From: Megamerina dolium
Lineage: Eukaryota > Arthropoda > Insecta > Diptera > Megamerinidae
DNA length: 64,000 nucleotides
Direction: 5' to 3'
NCBI GenBank assembly: GCA_963854835.1
Contig: OY978528.1
Coordinates: forward strand, 56,378,761 to 56,442,760
In this document: one piece after another, positions 1-11,769 of the stretch
Numbering within the stretch: position 1 is the stretch's first letter
Layout of the letters: every line of letters begins with the position of its first letter
Translations under genes and position numbers: made by a program
The notes under the pieces: generated by a model
Told to the model about the DNA's origin: nothing
Database searches by the model: none
The model's input: only the letters and a program-made list of their open reading frames with translations

Positions 1-352
1 GGTGCCGTAGCTCAGTGGTTAGTGTGTTCGCCTTCTGATCTGTAGGTCGTGGTTCAATACCCGGCTGATGCATAACAAATTTAATATCGAAAAGATTTCT
101 CTTTCGAACGGTACCCACCTGTCGGCAAGCAATTGGCAATTCTTCCGACAGTAACAACTTGCCATGAAAAAGCTTCTAAAAAGAACTCTGTGACAAAGCT
201 CAGAAAAAGTGATGTCACAAGTGTTCTGCCGTTCGGAACCGTCTAAAATAAGTAGGTCCATTCTAATACTGTCCAAAATTTAAGACAACAGTAATGGAAG
301 AGAAGCTCGGCCAATGAGCCCTTTGGGGCTTTAAGTGCCACATATTTATTTT
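1..352 (+). mobile_element. tRNA-derived SINE, near-complete copy at window edge
   Basis: The first ~75 bases look like a tRNA gene head. An A-box-like TAGCTCAGTGGTTAGTG is followed about 35 bases later by a B-box-like GGTTCAATACC, the two internal RNA polymerase III promoter elements. A tRNA-unrelated body follows (through GAACGGTACCCACCTGTCGG and GGAAGAGAAGCTCGG), then the 3' end TTTAAGTGCCACATA and a T-rich tail. Nine other complete or broken copies in this window share this order, which defines the family. The copy begins at or within a few bases of the window start, so its 5' target duplication cannot be seen. Being a SINE it encodes no protein and would need a partner LINE for movement. 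Confidence 0.85.
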
Positions 353-829
353 TTATTCTTTATGTTGAGGTGGGTTTTGCGAAAGATTTGCAAGTAAATA
401 TTCTAAAAGTTGCTAATTACTAGTAATGGAGAAGATTGTAAAAATTGATGTCAGAATTTTCATACACATTTTTTAACATTCTCCATTGATTATTGTTGCT
501 TGAACAGAGTATAAATATTATATTTTCGACATGAACATAAGATAAATAGCACTATGTGTATAGTTGCGAGTATTTATTGATGTTATACCTATGTACCCCC
601 AGTAGTAAAGTGCGTTGAATGCATTAACAAAATCAATTGAAGAATTTTTTGATTCAAACCTTATTGATGAAATCGTCTATTCTGTGGTAAGAAAAGAGGG
701 AATATGTTTTTAATAAGATTTTCCAAAAATTGTAAAAATAGTGTCATATTTGTAGTATTCTGTGGTGAAGTAAGAAGAGTTATAATGGAAAAATATTACC
801 GCGACAAATTCCAATGACAATGTACAAAT
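346..829. other. AT-rich non-coding stretch
   Basis: No reading frame, repeat boundary or promoter that I can support; scattered A/T runs only. Confidence 0.4.
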
Positions 830-1060
830 TTTACAGATTTCCGCCAAGCGAAAACCCTCATCTGCTTTGATACAGCTTTTGACAGAATTAGTCTTAGCAG
901 AACAAATCTACTCCTAGTAACCGGCTATCTCTCAGGACATAACTGGTTAAAGTACCATCTGTAGGCTCTGTCTGGAGGAGTATGAAATATCGATCTATAT
1001 CTTTTGCGAATGTCCGGCATTAAACACTTCCAGCTGAGTTTCCCAACACCAGCTTCAATC
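830..1060 (+). pseudogene. LINE C-terminal (zinc-knuckle) fragment
   Basis: Across two frames the plus strand reads RQAKTLI... then LLVTGYLSGH and CLEEYE...FCECPAL. This is the order seen after the RNase H region in many insect non-LTR retrotransposons (R1/LOA/Jockey-like): RQAK, then TGH, then the Cys-x-x-Cys...His...Cys knuckle ending CxCPAL. At least one frameshift and an in-frame TAG separate the pieces, so it is dead. It is short and 5' truncated. The minus-strand frame over the same bases is a shadow. Confidence 0.55.
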
Positions 1061-1129
1061 ATCAAAAGTTCGACAAGATCAATTCTATCCTTTAGAAGAG
1101 ATGCTAGTGTCGTAGATGGGCTTGGGTAC

Positions 1130-3290
1130 AAAAGACCTCTTATGGTCCAGTGCCCGTAAACCTTGTGGTTGGCCCTCAGAGGTATAAGGGCTCATATCCT
1201 CTAACAGACTTCCGTCAGATTTCGCGTGGTCCACTTGATGAACAAGGAGTTTGTTCTTGCTCAAACGTCACGCTCTCTTTTGATTGATTGATTGAAGCAG
1301 AGGGAAAATTAAATCAAGTATTTATTTTGCTAATACATGCAACACTTTTGCTTAGTGGTTACATGAACATATCGTACATACAATTCATACGGCTTTAAAG
1401 TGTTAAATTTCATTGATCTTTCATTTGAATATTTTTTTACTCACCTCATCGTCTACCATTGTTTGCATTTTCGCACTGGGTCTTCATGTGTAAGTACTTT
1501 CATATGTAAGCACCTATGTTACACCTCTATGTTGAAGTATTCAATTTGTATTCAATTCACATTTGCGTGCGTGTGTATTTATTATATATGGATGGATATG
1601 TATATGTTATGTTATCTTAAATGCTTCCGCTTGAAATGATTTGTAACGAATGAAATTACTTTTACTTCAAAAAATATACTCACACATAGAAAGGTAAAAA
1701 GGAACAACTTGCATATCAACTTGCAGGTTTATGTGAGCACGTGTGTGTGTGTGTGTGTGCAAATTTAGATTTGAATATTACTGCATAGTAGGTATATGTT
1801 TCATGAGCGTTTTTTTTGTCAATGTCAGCAGAAAAATATTTGTCTCAATAACCATACACAATATTTTATGCTCATACATATATTAGATACCAGCACTCGT
1901 ACATCAGAATCAATTTTATTCGAATATACCAATGTACAATGTAGTATTTCTAATGAAGTCAAGCGATAAAACAGCGATACAAGCACAATCAATATTTTGA
2001 ACAAAATATTCAGTATATATTCCATTCTATTCTTTGTTTCAATTCTTCAATTTTAATTGCATTTACATGTACTACATGTAGCTACGTATATATTTCAATA
2101 GATATCCATATGTAATTACATGTATACAAATGATGATAAGTATACTCTATGCTGAATACTTTGGCTGTTTGCTTGTCAATGTGCTTTTAGTAACATATGA
2201 ATTTAATTGAGCATATTTAATGTGACACCAAACTCATTTCATCATAATCAGCAACAGTAACAATACGAATTCATAATGTACACAAGAAATCCCTTGTACA
2301 CATTTGCTTGGATTTCTCTGCACAAAGTCGGAGCATAATGTCAAGCATGCTCGAGATGCTCGAAAACTCATGAAAATTCAATAAATTCATATGCATATAT
2401 ACGTACTCATACGAGTATACACATTAATATTCTACTTTCTGCTGGCTACCACCATTCATTCATTCATCATTCACCACTATGAATGTAGTAGTTGTAGGCA
2501 GTTGTACAAAAAGGATATGCAGCGTATGTTCAGTGAAGTTGAAATAAATGAGACCGCGAAGTTTTTTTTTTTTTATTATTTTGCAAAATGTTTTATTTTA
2601 TTGTTGCTTTGTTGTTTTATTCCAAAGCATCACCACTACCACCAGCATCATGGTCATCATGATCAATTTCATCATCATTACGAAGATATAACTGGTATGT
2701 ATATGCAATGGTAGTGGTAATAGATCAACTTACATATATAATTTGATTCGCCTGTTCAGTATATTTAGCACTTTTTTCGTCTACTCATACATAGTGTATG
2801 CGTGTACGTATGTATGCGTGTGCTGGTTCTTAGTAAAATTGTACAATACGTTTCTGGTGTGTAAATTGTATTGTGTCATCTGCACATCCATTGCGTTGTA
2901 TGCGTATACCACCGTATTTAACGCACATATTGTACAATGTTTCTATTAGAATATGGTTCGAATATGATATGATGATGGTATTGTCGACCTGCATTGATGG
3001 ACCTTGCACGCAGCCATACAAGTTGTTGAGCACCAAGCGAATGAGCAAGCAGGTTTTTATGTATTTACTCTTGATTACACCCCATGCTGTGGTAGTAAAT
3101 TAGAGTTTTTTCTTTTCATTTCGTTCTTTTTCGGTGAAAATCACATCTAATCAAAATTAAATATAGACTACAGTGGACTGAAAATATAAATTATGTAGTT
3201 AATTTTATAATCGTATAGTGGACAGCCAATGGTAAGTCAATGATTATGAAATCTTTATTGATATTGTATGAATTTTTATATTACAATAGC
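1130..3290. other. AT-rich non-coding stretch with (GT)n
   Basis: No supported gene. It holds a (GT)n tract at about 1741-1759 and many short ATG-poor open frames with low-complexity, Tyr/Ile/Phe-rich translations typical of AT-rich fly intergenic DNA. Confidence 0.4.
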
Positions 3291-3298
3291 TAGAATAA

Positions 3299-4150
3299 GA
3301 GATCTGGCATTCATTCAAAATATCCTAAAAACGTACTCAAAAATTTCGCTCGTAATCAACATTTACAACATCTAAAATCTATGAACAACTCCCATTAATC
3401 CTTCGTTCCATTGTATTGGAACACCCTTGACTGATCAAGGTAGGGAATAAGAAATTAGATAGGAAATCTTTGGAATCCAAAATTAATGTTGGTCAACCTT
3501 TAGAGGCGATTCCCCGGCAATTATGGGCATATTTGTCGATTTTCAGGTGCATTTAGGATCATTTTGCAGGAAAACCTGCCTAAAAAGTAAAGATAGTAAG
3601 TTAGTCAGTTCAGGAAAAGTGCTGCGTAGCAAAAATTAATCGGGCTGGGTCATGCATTTTACTTCTGATCCTGATCCTGAGAGATCTGGTATTAATTTAA
3701 AACGTCACAAAGGTGTTTTCGCACTCGTAAATAGGATTCGGAGTTTTTTTAACTGTATGACAGACTCCTATTAATTCTTTTGCTCCATCATTTCCCACAG
3801 ATATAGTCCCTTTCTATTTTTGTCCCTTAGGGTGATAACCTAAGGGACGCCAATTTTGTATGGGAGCATCCCTGATGGTTTACGGTAGGGGGTAAGAATA
3901 TTGATAGAAAGTCCTTCGAAGGAAAAACTAATGGTGGTCGGTATTACATTATATCCCTTTAGAGACGAATCCTAGGCAATTGTGGGACTATTTGTCGATT
4001 TTCAGAATTTTACTTTTCTATGGGCACTCTACAAGCGGTGTGAATAAAAATATATGTTTTGTACAGGCCCTCCCTTCAGGGAAACAATGTTCGCAAAATA
4101 GTGGGAGAGGAAAAATGAATTAGGGCCGGCCAACCTGGTATAGGAGATTA
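3299..4150. repeat. Diverged direct duplication, two units
   Basis: Two direct units share blocks in the same order. GAGATCTGGCATT near 3299 matches GAGATCTGGTATT near 3683. TTTAGAGGCGATTCC near 3500 matches TTTAGAGACGAATCC near 3958, followed in both by ATTTGTCGATTTTCAG. Spacing differs (about 384 and 458 bases) because unit 2 carries an extra segment containing a GGGTGATAACCTAAGGGAC stretch. A related block, GGGCACTCTA followed by GTG-GTGAAA, recurs at 4021 and again at 60821, so this is a dispersed family. No coding frame survives. Confidence 0.6.
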
Positions 4151-4440
4151 TGGGTATTTTATTGAGTCCTTCAATTTTTATAATTTCTGAATTTAGGAAC
4201 GGAACGTGAAATGACCGAATTAAATCTACTACATATGTCTAGAATAAGACTGGGGAACAAGACCTTTTTGTTTTTTCGGGTGCCTGTGTAATTTTCTTAA
4301 AATGAGAAATACTAAATACATTTATGGATGGTAGTAAGAGGCCTTCTTATAATGGACATAATGAAATTATGAAAAAAAAAAAATATACCATAATAACACA
4401 GACCGCCACAAAAAATATGTCTGTTGGACCTACCTAGATA

Positions 4441-4845
4441 TTTAGGTTAGGTTATGGGGTTGCCCTCTCTCTGAGAGGACACACTTAGGCCAAAAAGGCC
4501 CATTGTGATACCATCGAGCTTCTCTTCCAATACTGTTGTGCGTGTTATATTTGGACAGCATTAGAAGGGACCTACTTATATTAGCCGTTTCCGAACCGCA
4601 GAACCCTTGTGACATCACTTTAACCTAGTTTTGTCACAGGTTTTGTTTAAGTTTTGTTTAAGAAGCATTTTTGGCAAATTGTTACTGCGGGAAAAATTGT
4701 CAATTCTTGCCGGCAGGTGTGTACTGTTCGAAAGAAAAATCTTTTCTCTTAAAATCTTTTTTTTTATTATGCTTCAGCCGGGGATTGAACGCACGACCTA
4801 CAGATCAGAAAGCCAACGCACTAACCACTGAGCTACGGCACCCAC
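4441..4845 (-). mobile_element. SINE copy with LINE-like 3' tail
   Basis: Read on the minus strand, it starts GTGGGTGCCGTAGCTCAGTG (tRNA-like head), runs through the SINE body to GAGAAGCTCGA, then leaves the usual SINE end for TGGTATCACAATGGGCC... and finishes CATAACCTAACCTAAA. The last ~70 bases resemble the 3' end of the LINE remnant at 59.6-60.1 kb (shared block around CCCTCTCT-TGA-AGGA-ACAC next to TTAGGTTA). The whole chimera lies between direct repeats ACCTAGATA at 4432-4440 and 4846-4854. So head, body and foreign tail arrived in one insertion. Confidence 0.8.
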
Positions 4846-4859
4846 ACCTAGATAGTCAA

Positions 4860-5578
4860 TGAATCCAAATCCGTTTGGAATTCAGCCATTTATTTTGGTA
4901 TTTTTCTGGGGTTTTTGAGGTTAGAAAGAAATATGAGGGTGATGGCAGAAATACTATGGATTAGGGGACTTATAATCTATAGAATATGAATATTTTGGTC
5001 CGTCAGATATTCTATTTACTTTTTGACTGATAGTGACATTCTCTGGATTGTTAGTCACTAAAGCCGAGGTCCGATTTACGTCATCACTCAAAAATAGCCG
5101 AAGTCCTCATGTTTTTGTTTTCTATTTTTTTGGTGCACTTATAATGAATTTAAAAATAAAGAAAAAACCAAATTAGTCTTTGGTGTTTCGAAAATGTTTG
5201 AATAGGACTATGAATGATTTTAGTTGAAGATGATGATATATGAAATTTTCGTTTAATGATTTTCTAAAAATAAAACCAAAGAAAAACAATATAACGGTTT
5301 TGACGATGTGTATCACAATCAAAAGCAAATAGCTGTTTTAGAGCTATACCATCTTGTTGAATACTTAGTCTTGACATCAAGGAACATAAAATACAACAAC
5401 TTTATGATCCGCCACGCTGTATTGTATTTTAAACATCATACGTTGTTTTTATCCCACTGTACTACATATTGCTTAGTTGCATTTGTATATCGTTTATACA
5501 TACAAATATATTTCTGGTACTTGATACCAAATTGTATTATCGTAATTTTCAAATTCGACTGCGAACAAGAAATAAATG
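4860..5578. other. AT-rich non-coding stretch
   Basis: A block GTTTTTGAGGTTAGAAAGAAA near 4913-4933 recurs near 14797-14820, which marks a dispersed low-copy repeat. Nothing else is recognisable. Confidence 0.4.
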
Positions 5579-7159
5579 ATAAAAATCTCCTTACAGTCGG
5601 CTGGGGCCGACCAAACTATACCCTGCATATGTAGATTTATATATAAAAAGTTTACTCGAATATCCAACTTTTCTTTTATTTCCACTTTTCGAGAAACAAT
5701 TTTTGCATATACTACTAATTTACACCCGAAATATGGTTGAGTTTGACGAAGTAAAAGGATTTTAAGATAATTCCGAGGCTTAGTATGGGAGCTATATAAA
5801 AAGTGGGCGTGGCTTACCACTTTCTAGTAAATCCAATTAATTTTTCAATGTTAATCCACACCTTAAATTTGGTGTCCTACGTTGAATAGTTTCTAAGTTA
5901 TGGTGGTTAACATTTTTGTTTAATTTCCTCAGCTTTGTATGGGAGCCCCAATAAGAAGTGGGCGTGGTACGCTGATTTTTCGCCAGATTATTTCCGACTA
6001 CGATATTAATTTAAGTGGCAATTATGGTTATTGTAGACATAAGATTGCCTAAGTTACAGCTGTTTCAATTTAAAATTTGTATGGGGGCTACGATTAACAC
6101 AGGGCGTGGTGCGCCCATTTTCTGTGAGCCTAGTTGCTCGTACAATACTAATCCATACCCTAAGTCTCGTTGTCCTAGGCTAAATGGTTTGTAAGCTATG
6201 GAGCTTAAAATTTTAGTTTAATTCACTCGACTTTGTATGGTAGACCCATGAAGGAGTGGGCGTGGCACACTGATTTTCTGCCAGATTTTTGCCGACTACG
6301 ATGTTAATTTAAGTGTCAATTATGGTTATTCTAGACAGCAGATTGCCGAAGTTACAGCTGTTTCAATTTAAAATTTGTATGGGGGCTACGATAAACACTG
6401 GGCGTGGTGCGCCCATTTTCTGTGAGCCTAGTTGCTCGTACAATACTAATCCACACCTTAAATCTCGTTATTCTACGCTGAATAGTTTGCAAGTTATAAC
6501 CGGTAACATTTTTTTTAATTTCCGCAACTTTGTATGGGAGACCCAAAAAGTAGTGGGCGTGGCACATTTATTTTCTGCCATATTATTTCTGACTATCGTG
6601 TTAATCTAAGTGTCAATTATGGTTATTCTAGACAGAAGATTGTAGAAGTTACAGCAGTTTCAATTTAAAAGAAGTACAGACACTTTGTATGGGAGCTACG
6701 CTAGAAAGTAGGCGTGGCTCACCCACTTTTGGCGAGGTTATATAGTAGTATAATATAACTCTATGTGCAAAATATTGTTGTCCCAAGTGGTATATTATGT
6801 GAGTTATAGCAAGTTAAAGATTTTGAAAATTTCGAGGTTAGTCGCTTTGAATGCTTGGTGTGGGCGTGGTTATTGACCGATCATGCCCAATATCAATCCC
6901 CTCCGTACCCTTGGATCATAGATTACTTATGCCAACTTTCATCGAAATAGCTCAATATTTACTCAAGTTATCGTGCGAACCAGCCAGGTGACAGACAGAC
7001 GGACGGACGGACGGACGGACATCGTTAAATCGAAAATTTAATCGACGCTGATCACGAATATATATCCATGTCTATATCTCCGGAGATTCCTTCAAGTGGA
7101 CACAAACATCTGACCGAAATGAATATACCATGCATATTGCATTATGCAGGGTATAAAAA
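5579..7159 (-). mobile_element. Helentron/DINE-1-like element, copy A
   Basis: On the minus strand it begins TTTTTATACCCTGCATAATG, then GGTCAGATGTTTGTGTCC, CGGAGATATAGACATGG, GATCAGCGTCGAT and a (GTCC)n microsatellite. These resemble, in the same order, the 5' region of Drosophila DINE-1/INE-1 elements. The middle holds about three ~297-bp direct units starting GTCAATTATGGTTATT (near 6019, 6317 and 6613), each with GGGCGTGG motifs. The 3' end has an inverted copy of TATACCCTGCATA, a hairpin GTCGGCTGGGGCCGAC and GGAGATTTTTAT. Subterminal repeats, a microsatellite and a 3' hairpin are the architecture described for Helentron-associated non-autonomous elements. No Rep/helicase frame is present. 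The ~98-codon frames repeated in each unit are by-products of the tandem repeat. Confidence 0.75.
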
Positions 7160-8435
7160 CTACCCTTTAATAAGAGCACCACTAGTGCTATAGCAAGAGC
7201 GACAAACACACAACAACAACAACTATAACAATAACTAAGGAAAACACAGAATGACATCTGTGCAATTTTGCTATTGCAATTGCTGTTATATTCATATTGT
7301 ATAGTACATTTGTTGAGTGCAAGAAAAAACTTTCAACATCGCGACGTCACAACCATTTAAATGCATCACCCCGCTGTTGCTGGTGCTGCACCGCCCATTT
7401 AAAAACTGTTTAGTTTATGGGCTATTGATGGCTTTGTTAAGTTTCGTGGTATTCATCAAATACTAATACTGTTCGTACTATACAATGGGAGTTACTCATA
7501 TATGTATAATTCATATATGCTCACATACATACATACATACATCCCCTGAGTGCACCTTACGTTTTTTCGACAGTTTCTATCTGTTGAAGGAGGTACTCGT
7601 ACTTATATATTATTGTAGCTGGTGCATATGTACATATACATACATATGGGAATCGATACGAATTGGTACTGTTCGCATTTATATGATCATATTATACGTA
7701 CGGGTAATGGTGTGTTCTCTTTAATTATGCTTGAAAACCGCAACTACCCAGTGTTGTTGTTTTTAAGAATAAAATGTTGACATATGCGCATAAAGTGTTG
7801 CATCAGGGGATGCATAGCATCATAACCAGCTATCCCTCGAGTTCCATTTGACTCTGATTAGAAATGGTGCAATGATAAAATTATGTTGGACGAATATGAG
7901 ACGAGCCAAGGGCAGACATCTTAAGTAGGGGTGGACTGGTAGATAGTCGCAAATTTTGAGCATATTTGACAAGTGAGTTGTTTATCTAATGTGGCATCAA
8001 CATATGCTGCTGTGAGAGATGATGCGTTACGTAATATGAAAATACATCCTTTCATTCAGAAAAACCAGTTTGCATTCAAGTGTGTTCTGTTCGTACGTAC
8101 ATATATGAATAAGATAGTTAAATGACTCGTTGTCGTATATTTCAAAAACCAAAATGTAACACGCAACCTTGCACCAATGATGGCACTTTAGTGGTTTTTC
8201 GCATTTTCTTGTCTCACGGGAGTATCTTCTTTAGTATTGCTTGTGATGCTACGAAGCTGATTAGAGGCGCGTTTGATGGTATCAATTTTTAATTTCGTCT
8301 TATTATGGGGTGCAATAGAATGACTTCATTTAAGATTGCCATCAATGTGAGGTTGTTTCGCAAAAACAATAAATAATAAAAATGCTCAAAAATATGCTCA
8401 CATTTTTTGTTTGTTTTGCAAATATTTATAATTTA
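7160..8435. other. Unrecognised AT-rich stretch
   Basis: Short CAACAACAAC and CATACATACATAC tracts. No supported gene or repeat boundary. Confidence 0.35.
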
Positions 8436-8439
8436 GAGA

Positions 8440-8830
8440 AATTTTAGTATAATTCATTTAGGGTATTGTAGCCAGTAGGTGGTGAGATGCTCATATGCTC
8501 ATAAGTTACTGGATCAGTGGAACAAAAAGAATTCGAAATTCTACCGGTAGTAAAGAATTTGCCATGTGCTTTGACAGAGTTAAAAAAAAAGAGCTCCGTC
8601 AGTCGGAATCGGTATAACTGGATAATCTTCACCCTCCAACACGTGTTTGCCAAATCTCTTCTTTCTTTCTCTAAGAAAAGCTGTGCATTTGGCAAGTATG
8701 TATTCCATTGTTCCATCTTCCTCCAGGCAAGATGTGCAAAGTTTTGTTCTTAACAATCCTCGTATTGTTTAAGCGATAGTTGAAGGTGTAGTGTCCTGTC
8801 ATATGGTAAAAATATTTGTTGTTATAAAAA
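8440..8830 (-). pseudogene. LINE C-terminal (zinc-knuckle) fragment
   Basis: On the minus strand, switching frame once, the translation gives MTGHYTFNYRLNN, then CTSCLEEDGTMEYILAKCTA, then KRFGKHVLEGEDYP. This is the TGH...CxxC-EE-x-T-x-E-x-I-L-x-x-C order of the C-terminus of R1/LOA/Jockey-type LINEs. A frameshift sits between the TGH block and the knuckle, and the sequence stops soon after in AT-rich DNA. It is a different copy from those at 0.9, 49 and 60 kb. Confidence 0.55.
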
Positions 8831-8834
8831 CAGC

Positions 8835-10228
8835 TGGCGCACGAGCTCTAGATTCGCAAAAGTAAGATTTTCACCATATTTCTTAATATTCAAGCATACT
8901 CGTAATATATCTCATCTATAGGGATGAAATGTTAATTTTGTAAGGGTGTCCGATACGAGGTAAATATGTGAAACTGAAAACTGAACGAGGGTCTGACATA
9001 TATATCATACTCAAGGATGCAGAAATAAAGTTGTTGGGAGTTCTTGAAATATCTTCTTAATGATTCTCACACAGCATTTTTAGCTCGTTACTTTTATCTC
9101 TGAAAATACTGTTGAGGAGTTGGTACAGTCAGGATGCAAATCTGAAATCTACCGTACTAACCATTAATCGCGAGCAGATGTTTCATTCTTATGCATTATT
9201 AAATGGAAACTATATTATTTGAAAATAGAAAATGATAAAATTTCACATTTTAGTCATTCTTTAATTTGTGCGTGCCACGTCTCTCTCTCTCTCTTTGTTC
9301 CATTACGTTTAAAGCAAAGAAGAAAATGTTGTATTTTACAAATTTGAAGAAAGAAGAAATAATATTGAATGTAAATAATTTTTACAAAAAAAGTCAAATA
9401 GATAAAAAAAAAAAATTGAGCGAAAATCAAATATCCCACGAGATTTAAATTAACTTGACTTCCTTGGCGCATCAGCTACTGCATGCATTCATCTTGCTAG
9501 TCGATTTGCTTTGTTCAATTTCATTGAACATCTATGGAAGCTTCTTGTTTTCCTTTTGTCTTACTTGCGCATTTTTGAATGATATTAATGTTGATTTCAT
9601 ATCAAATATTTCTACTCCATTATCATATGTAATGAACGATTTCTCAATATAATTTTAAAGCAATATTTACAAATGCTTACGCATAATCTTATGTACAGTG
9701 TTCTTATATTTGAAAATATTTACCATATTTCTTATCAATTTTCTTTGACTGTTGTCTATAAGCTGTATTTTGAAGATCAAACATCAATTGGTGGGTAAAT
9801 ACAATATGATTGTGGTGAACGCCTATTCTATTTTACAAGATGAGTAAAAAACTTTGTGATATACACAGAATATGTCCGCTGGTTTAGTATTTGGTGTGGA
9901 AATTGAATTTGTATTAAATCATGCAGAATAAAATTACTTCATTTAAGTACTTGAAATTGATGTTATTGTATATTGCACAATATATAAATATATCGTATAT
10001 ACGGAGGGGAATATTTAAATATTTCTTTTATATTTGAATTTATTCATCTTTGAGGTTTCTCATTGTTTTTTTAGAGTAGGTTGTGGTTTGAGTCTAAAAT
10101 TCTACAATATCATTATAATATGGTGCATCATACATATATCTCAGCTGCTTTATAACTATAAGGATCTAAAAACACTACTAGCAAATTTATAGCCACAACA
10201 ACAAAATGTACAAAAAACAGACACCACT
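8835..10228. other. Unrecognised AT-rich stretch
   Basis: Contains a short (CT)n tract near 9283-9293 and poly-A runs near 9406. Nothing coding supported. Confidence 0.35.
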
Positions 10229-10231
10229 TCT

Positions 10232-11365
10232 TCTTCTTCTTATGTGGCCATAACAATCGATGATCGATTTAGGCCGAGCATATAATGTGGCGCCAATCTT
10301 CTCTGTTCATCGCTTGCTGGCGCTAATTGGACATTCCAAGCGCCGCCAGGTTACCCAAGACTTAGTCCTACCAACAGAGATTTAGTCTTCCTCTTCTTCT
10401 GCGTCCTTTAGCGGGTGTCGAATTAAATACCCTCTTCGTTGGAGCGTCTTCTTCCATTCGCTTGACATGATCCAGCCAGCGCAGCGCAGCTCATCGTTGT
10501 ACCTCATTTGGTATTCGCCATCCACGCAAATAGGTCCGAAGATCCTGCGCAGAACTTTTCTCTCGAAAACTCCAAGTATCCTCGCATCCGTGGTGGAATT
10601 GTCCAGGTTTCTGCGCCATATGTTAGGACAGGAATAATGCGGGACGTGTAGAGTGTGTAGACATTAGCTACCTGGTCTTACCCTCGTTTACCGTAAGACC
10701 CATTCAACGTCACTCTCAATATGATTATGTCAATATCGTTGGCATAGGCCAGCAGTATGACACTTTTGTTGAAGATAGTGCCATTATGTTGTAAATCTGC
10801 AGCTTGTATAATTTTCTCCATAATAAGGTTGAAGAAGTCACACGATCACGAATAACCTTGTCTGATACCTCGTTCGGTATTAAACGGAGGGGAGAGGTCC
10901 TTCCCAATTTTCACTACACAACGAGAGTTAAGCAGTGTCATTCTGCAAAATCGAATGAGTTTTGCAGGTATACCAAATTCAGACGTAGTTGTGTAGACGT
11001 AATCCCTTATGGGACTGTGGAAAGCCGTTTTATTATCGACGAATAGGTGATGTGTGTCGATCTGTTTTTCTTGGGTCTTTTCCAGGATTTAGCATAATGT
11101 GAAAATTTGATCGATGGTAGATTTATTTGGTCTGAAGCCACTCTGATAAGTTCCAATCAGGTTGCTGAGCATAGGCTTTAATCTTTCACACAATACGCAT
11201 TATAAGACCTTGTATGCGATACTCAGGACACAACCACTCAGGTGGTTGGCGCAAATTGTGGGATCTCCTTTCTTATGTATGGGGCAGAGAATACTGGGAT
11301 TCCAATCATCGGGCATGCTTTCGTCCGTCCATATTCTACTTATGAGCTGATGCATGCAGGAAACA
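10232..11365 (-). pseudogene. Non-LTR retrotransposon (LINE), RT to 3' end, copy 1
   Basis: The minus strand encodes, in broken frames, a reverse transcriptase region. ISRIWTDESMPDDWN and KKGDPTICAN (near 11.25-11.35 kb) are followed by the FNTERGIRQG type motif (near 10.87 kb) and the catalytic box LAYANDIDII (10729-10754). The usual active site is YADD; here it reads YAND, so a catalytic Asp is lost. Downstream come pieces of the family C-terminus (RRIFGPICVDGEYQMRYN-like, then GHVKRMEE-like). The 3' end is TAAATCGATCATCGATTG and TTATGGCCACATAAG followed by a (GAA)n tail (10229-10245 region). It is 5' truncated, and several frameshifts and stops make it inactive. Two related copies lie at 27.2-28.1 and 53.2-53.7 kb. 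Confidence 0.8.
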
Positions 11366-11449
11366 CTAAAAACATATATATGGTATTCATTAAGTGCCAT
11401 AGCACGTCATATTGTCATACATACGTAGCCTTTTATATTTATTAAAAAA

Positions 11450-11765
11450 GTATGATCTACTACGATTTCGTCAAATCTGACGAAACGTACTCAGATCGTT
11501 TCAATGTACAAGCGCTATTTGTCTTGTTTACAGTGACTTGAAAATCAATCTTAGTCAAAAATGGATTTAACTCGTAAACATTTTTGAGTTATGATTTTTT
11601 ACGATTTTCGAAGTGAATTATCTCAAAAACAGTGATCGTCGTCATGCGGCATTTGGCGATGAAGCACCAACACTCCAAGTAATTTATAACTGGTTTAACG
11701 AATTCAAGCTTGATCGCCGTACGCTCCAGGACGAATTTCGTGAAGGTCGTCCTTTCATATTTTCG
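11450..11765 (+). pseudogene. mariner transposase N-terminal fragment
   Basis: From the ATG at 11561 the frame reads MDLTRKHF, a stop (TGA, likely from CGA), VMIFYDFRSELSQKQ, then after a one-base shift DRRHAAFGDEAPTLQVIYNW and FNEFKLDRRTLQDEFREGRP. This is the N-terminal helix-turn-helix (HTH_48/GVQW type) of a mariner-family transposase: FYDFR...FGDEAP...VYRWF-EF...LQDE-REGRP. The fragment ends abruptly after GRP, with no catalytic domain downstream. It is therefore a 3'-truncated dead copy. Confidence 0.7.
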
Positions 11766-11769
11766 TTCA

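Noticed and set aside
1..75. Functional tRNA gene
   Set aside because: The head fails to form a complete tRNA with a proper acceptor stem and is followed by the SINE body in all copies.
925..1131. Minus-strand 68-codon frame
   Set aside because: Shadow of the plus-strand LINE knuckle fragment.
6313..6609. A ~70-98-codon frame (SIMVILD...KICMGATIN) repeated at 6.3, 21.0, 23.0, 23.2, 23.6 and 38.1 kb on both strands
   Set aside because: It recurs only because it lies in the ~297-bp units of the DINE-1-like elements; both strands are open and it resembles no protein family.
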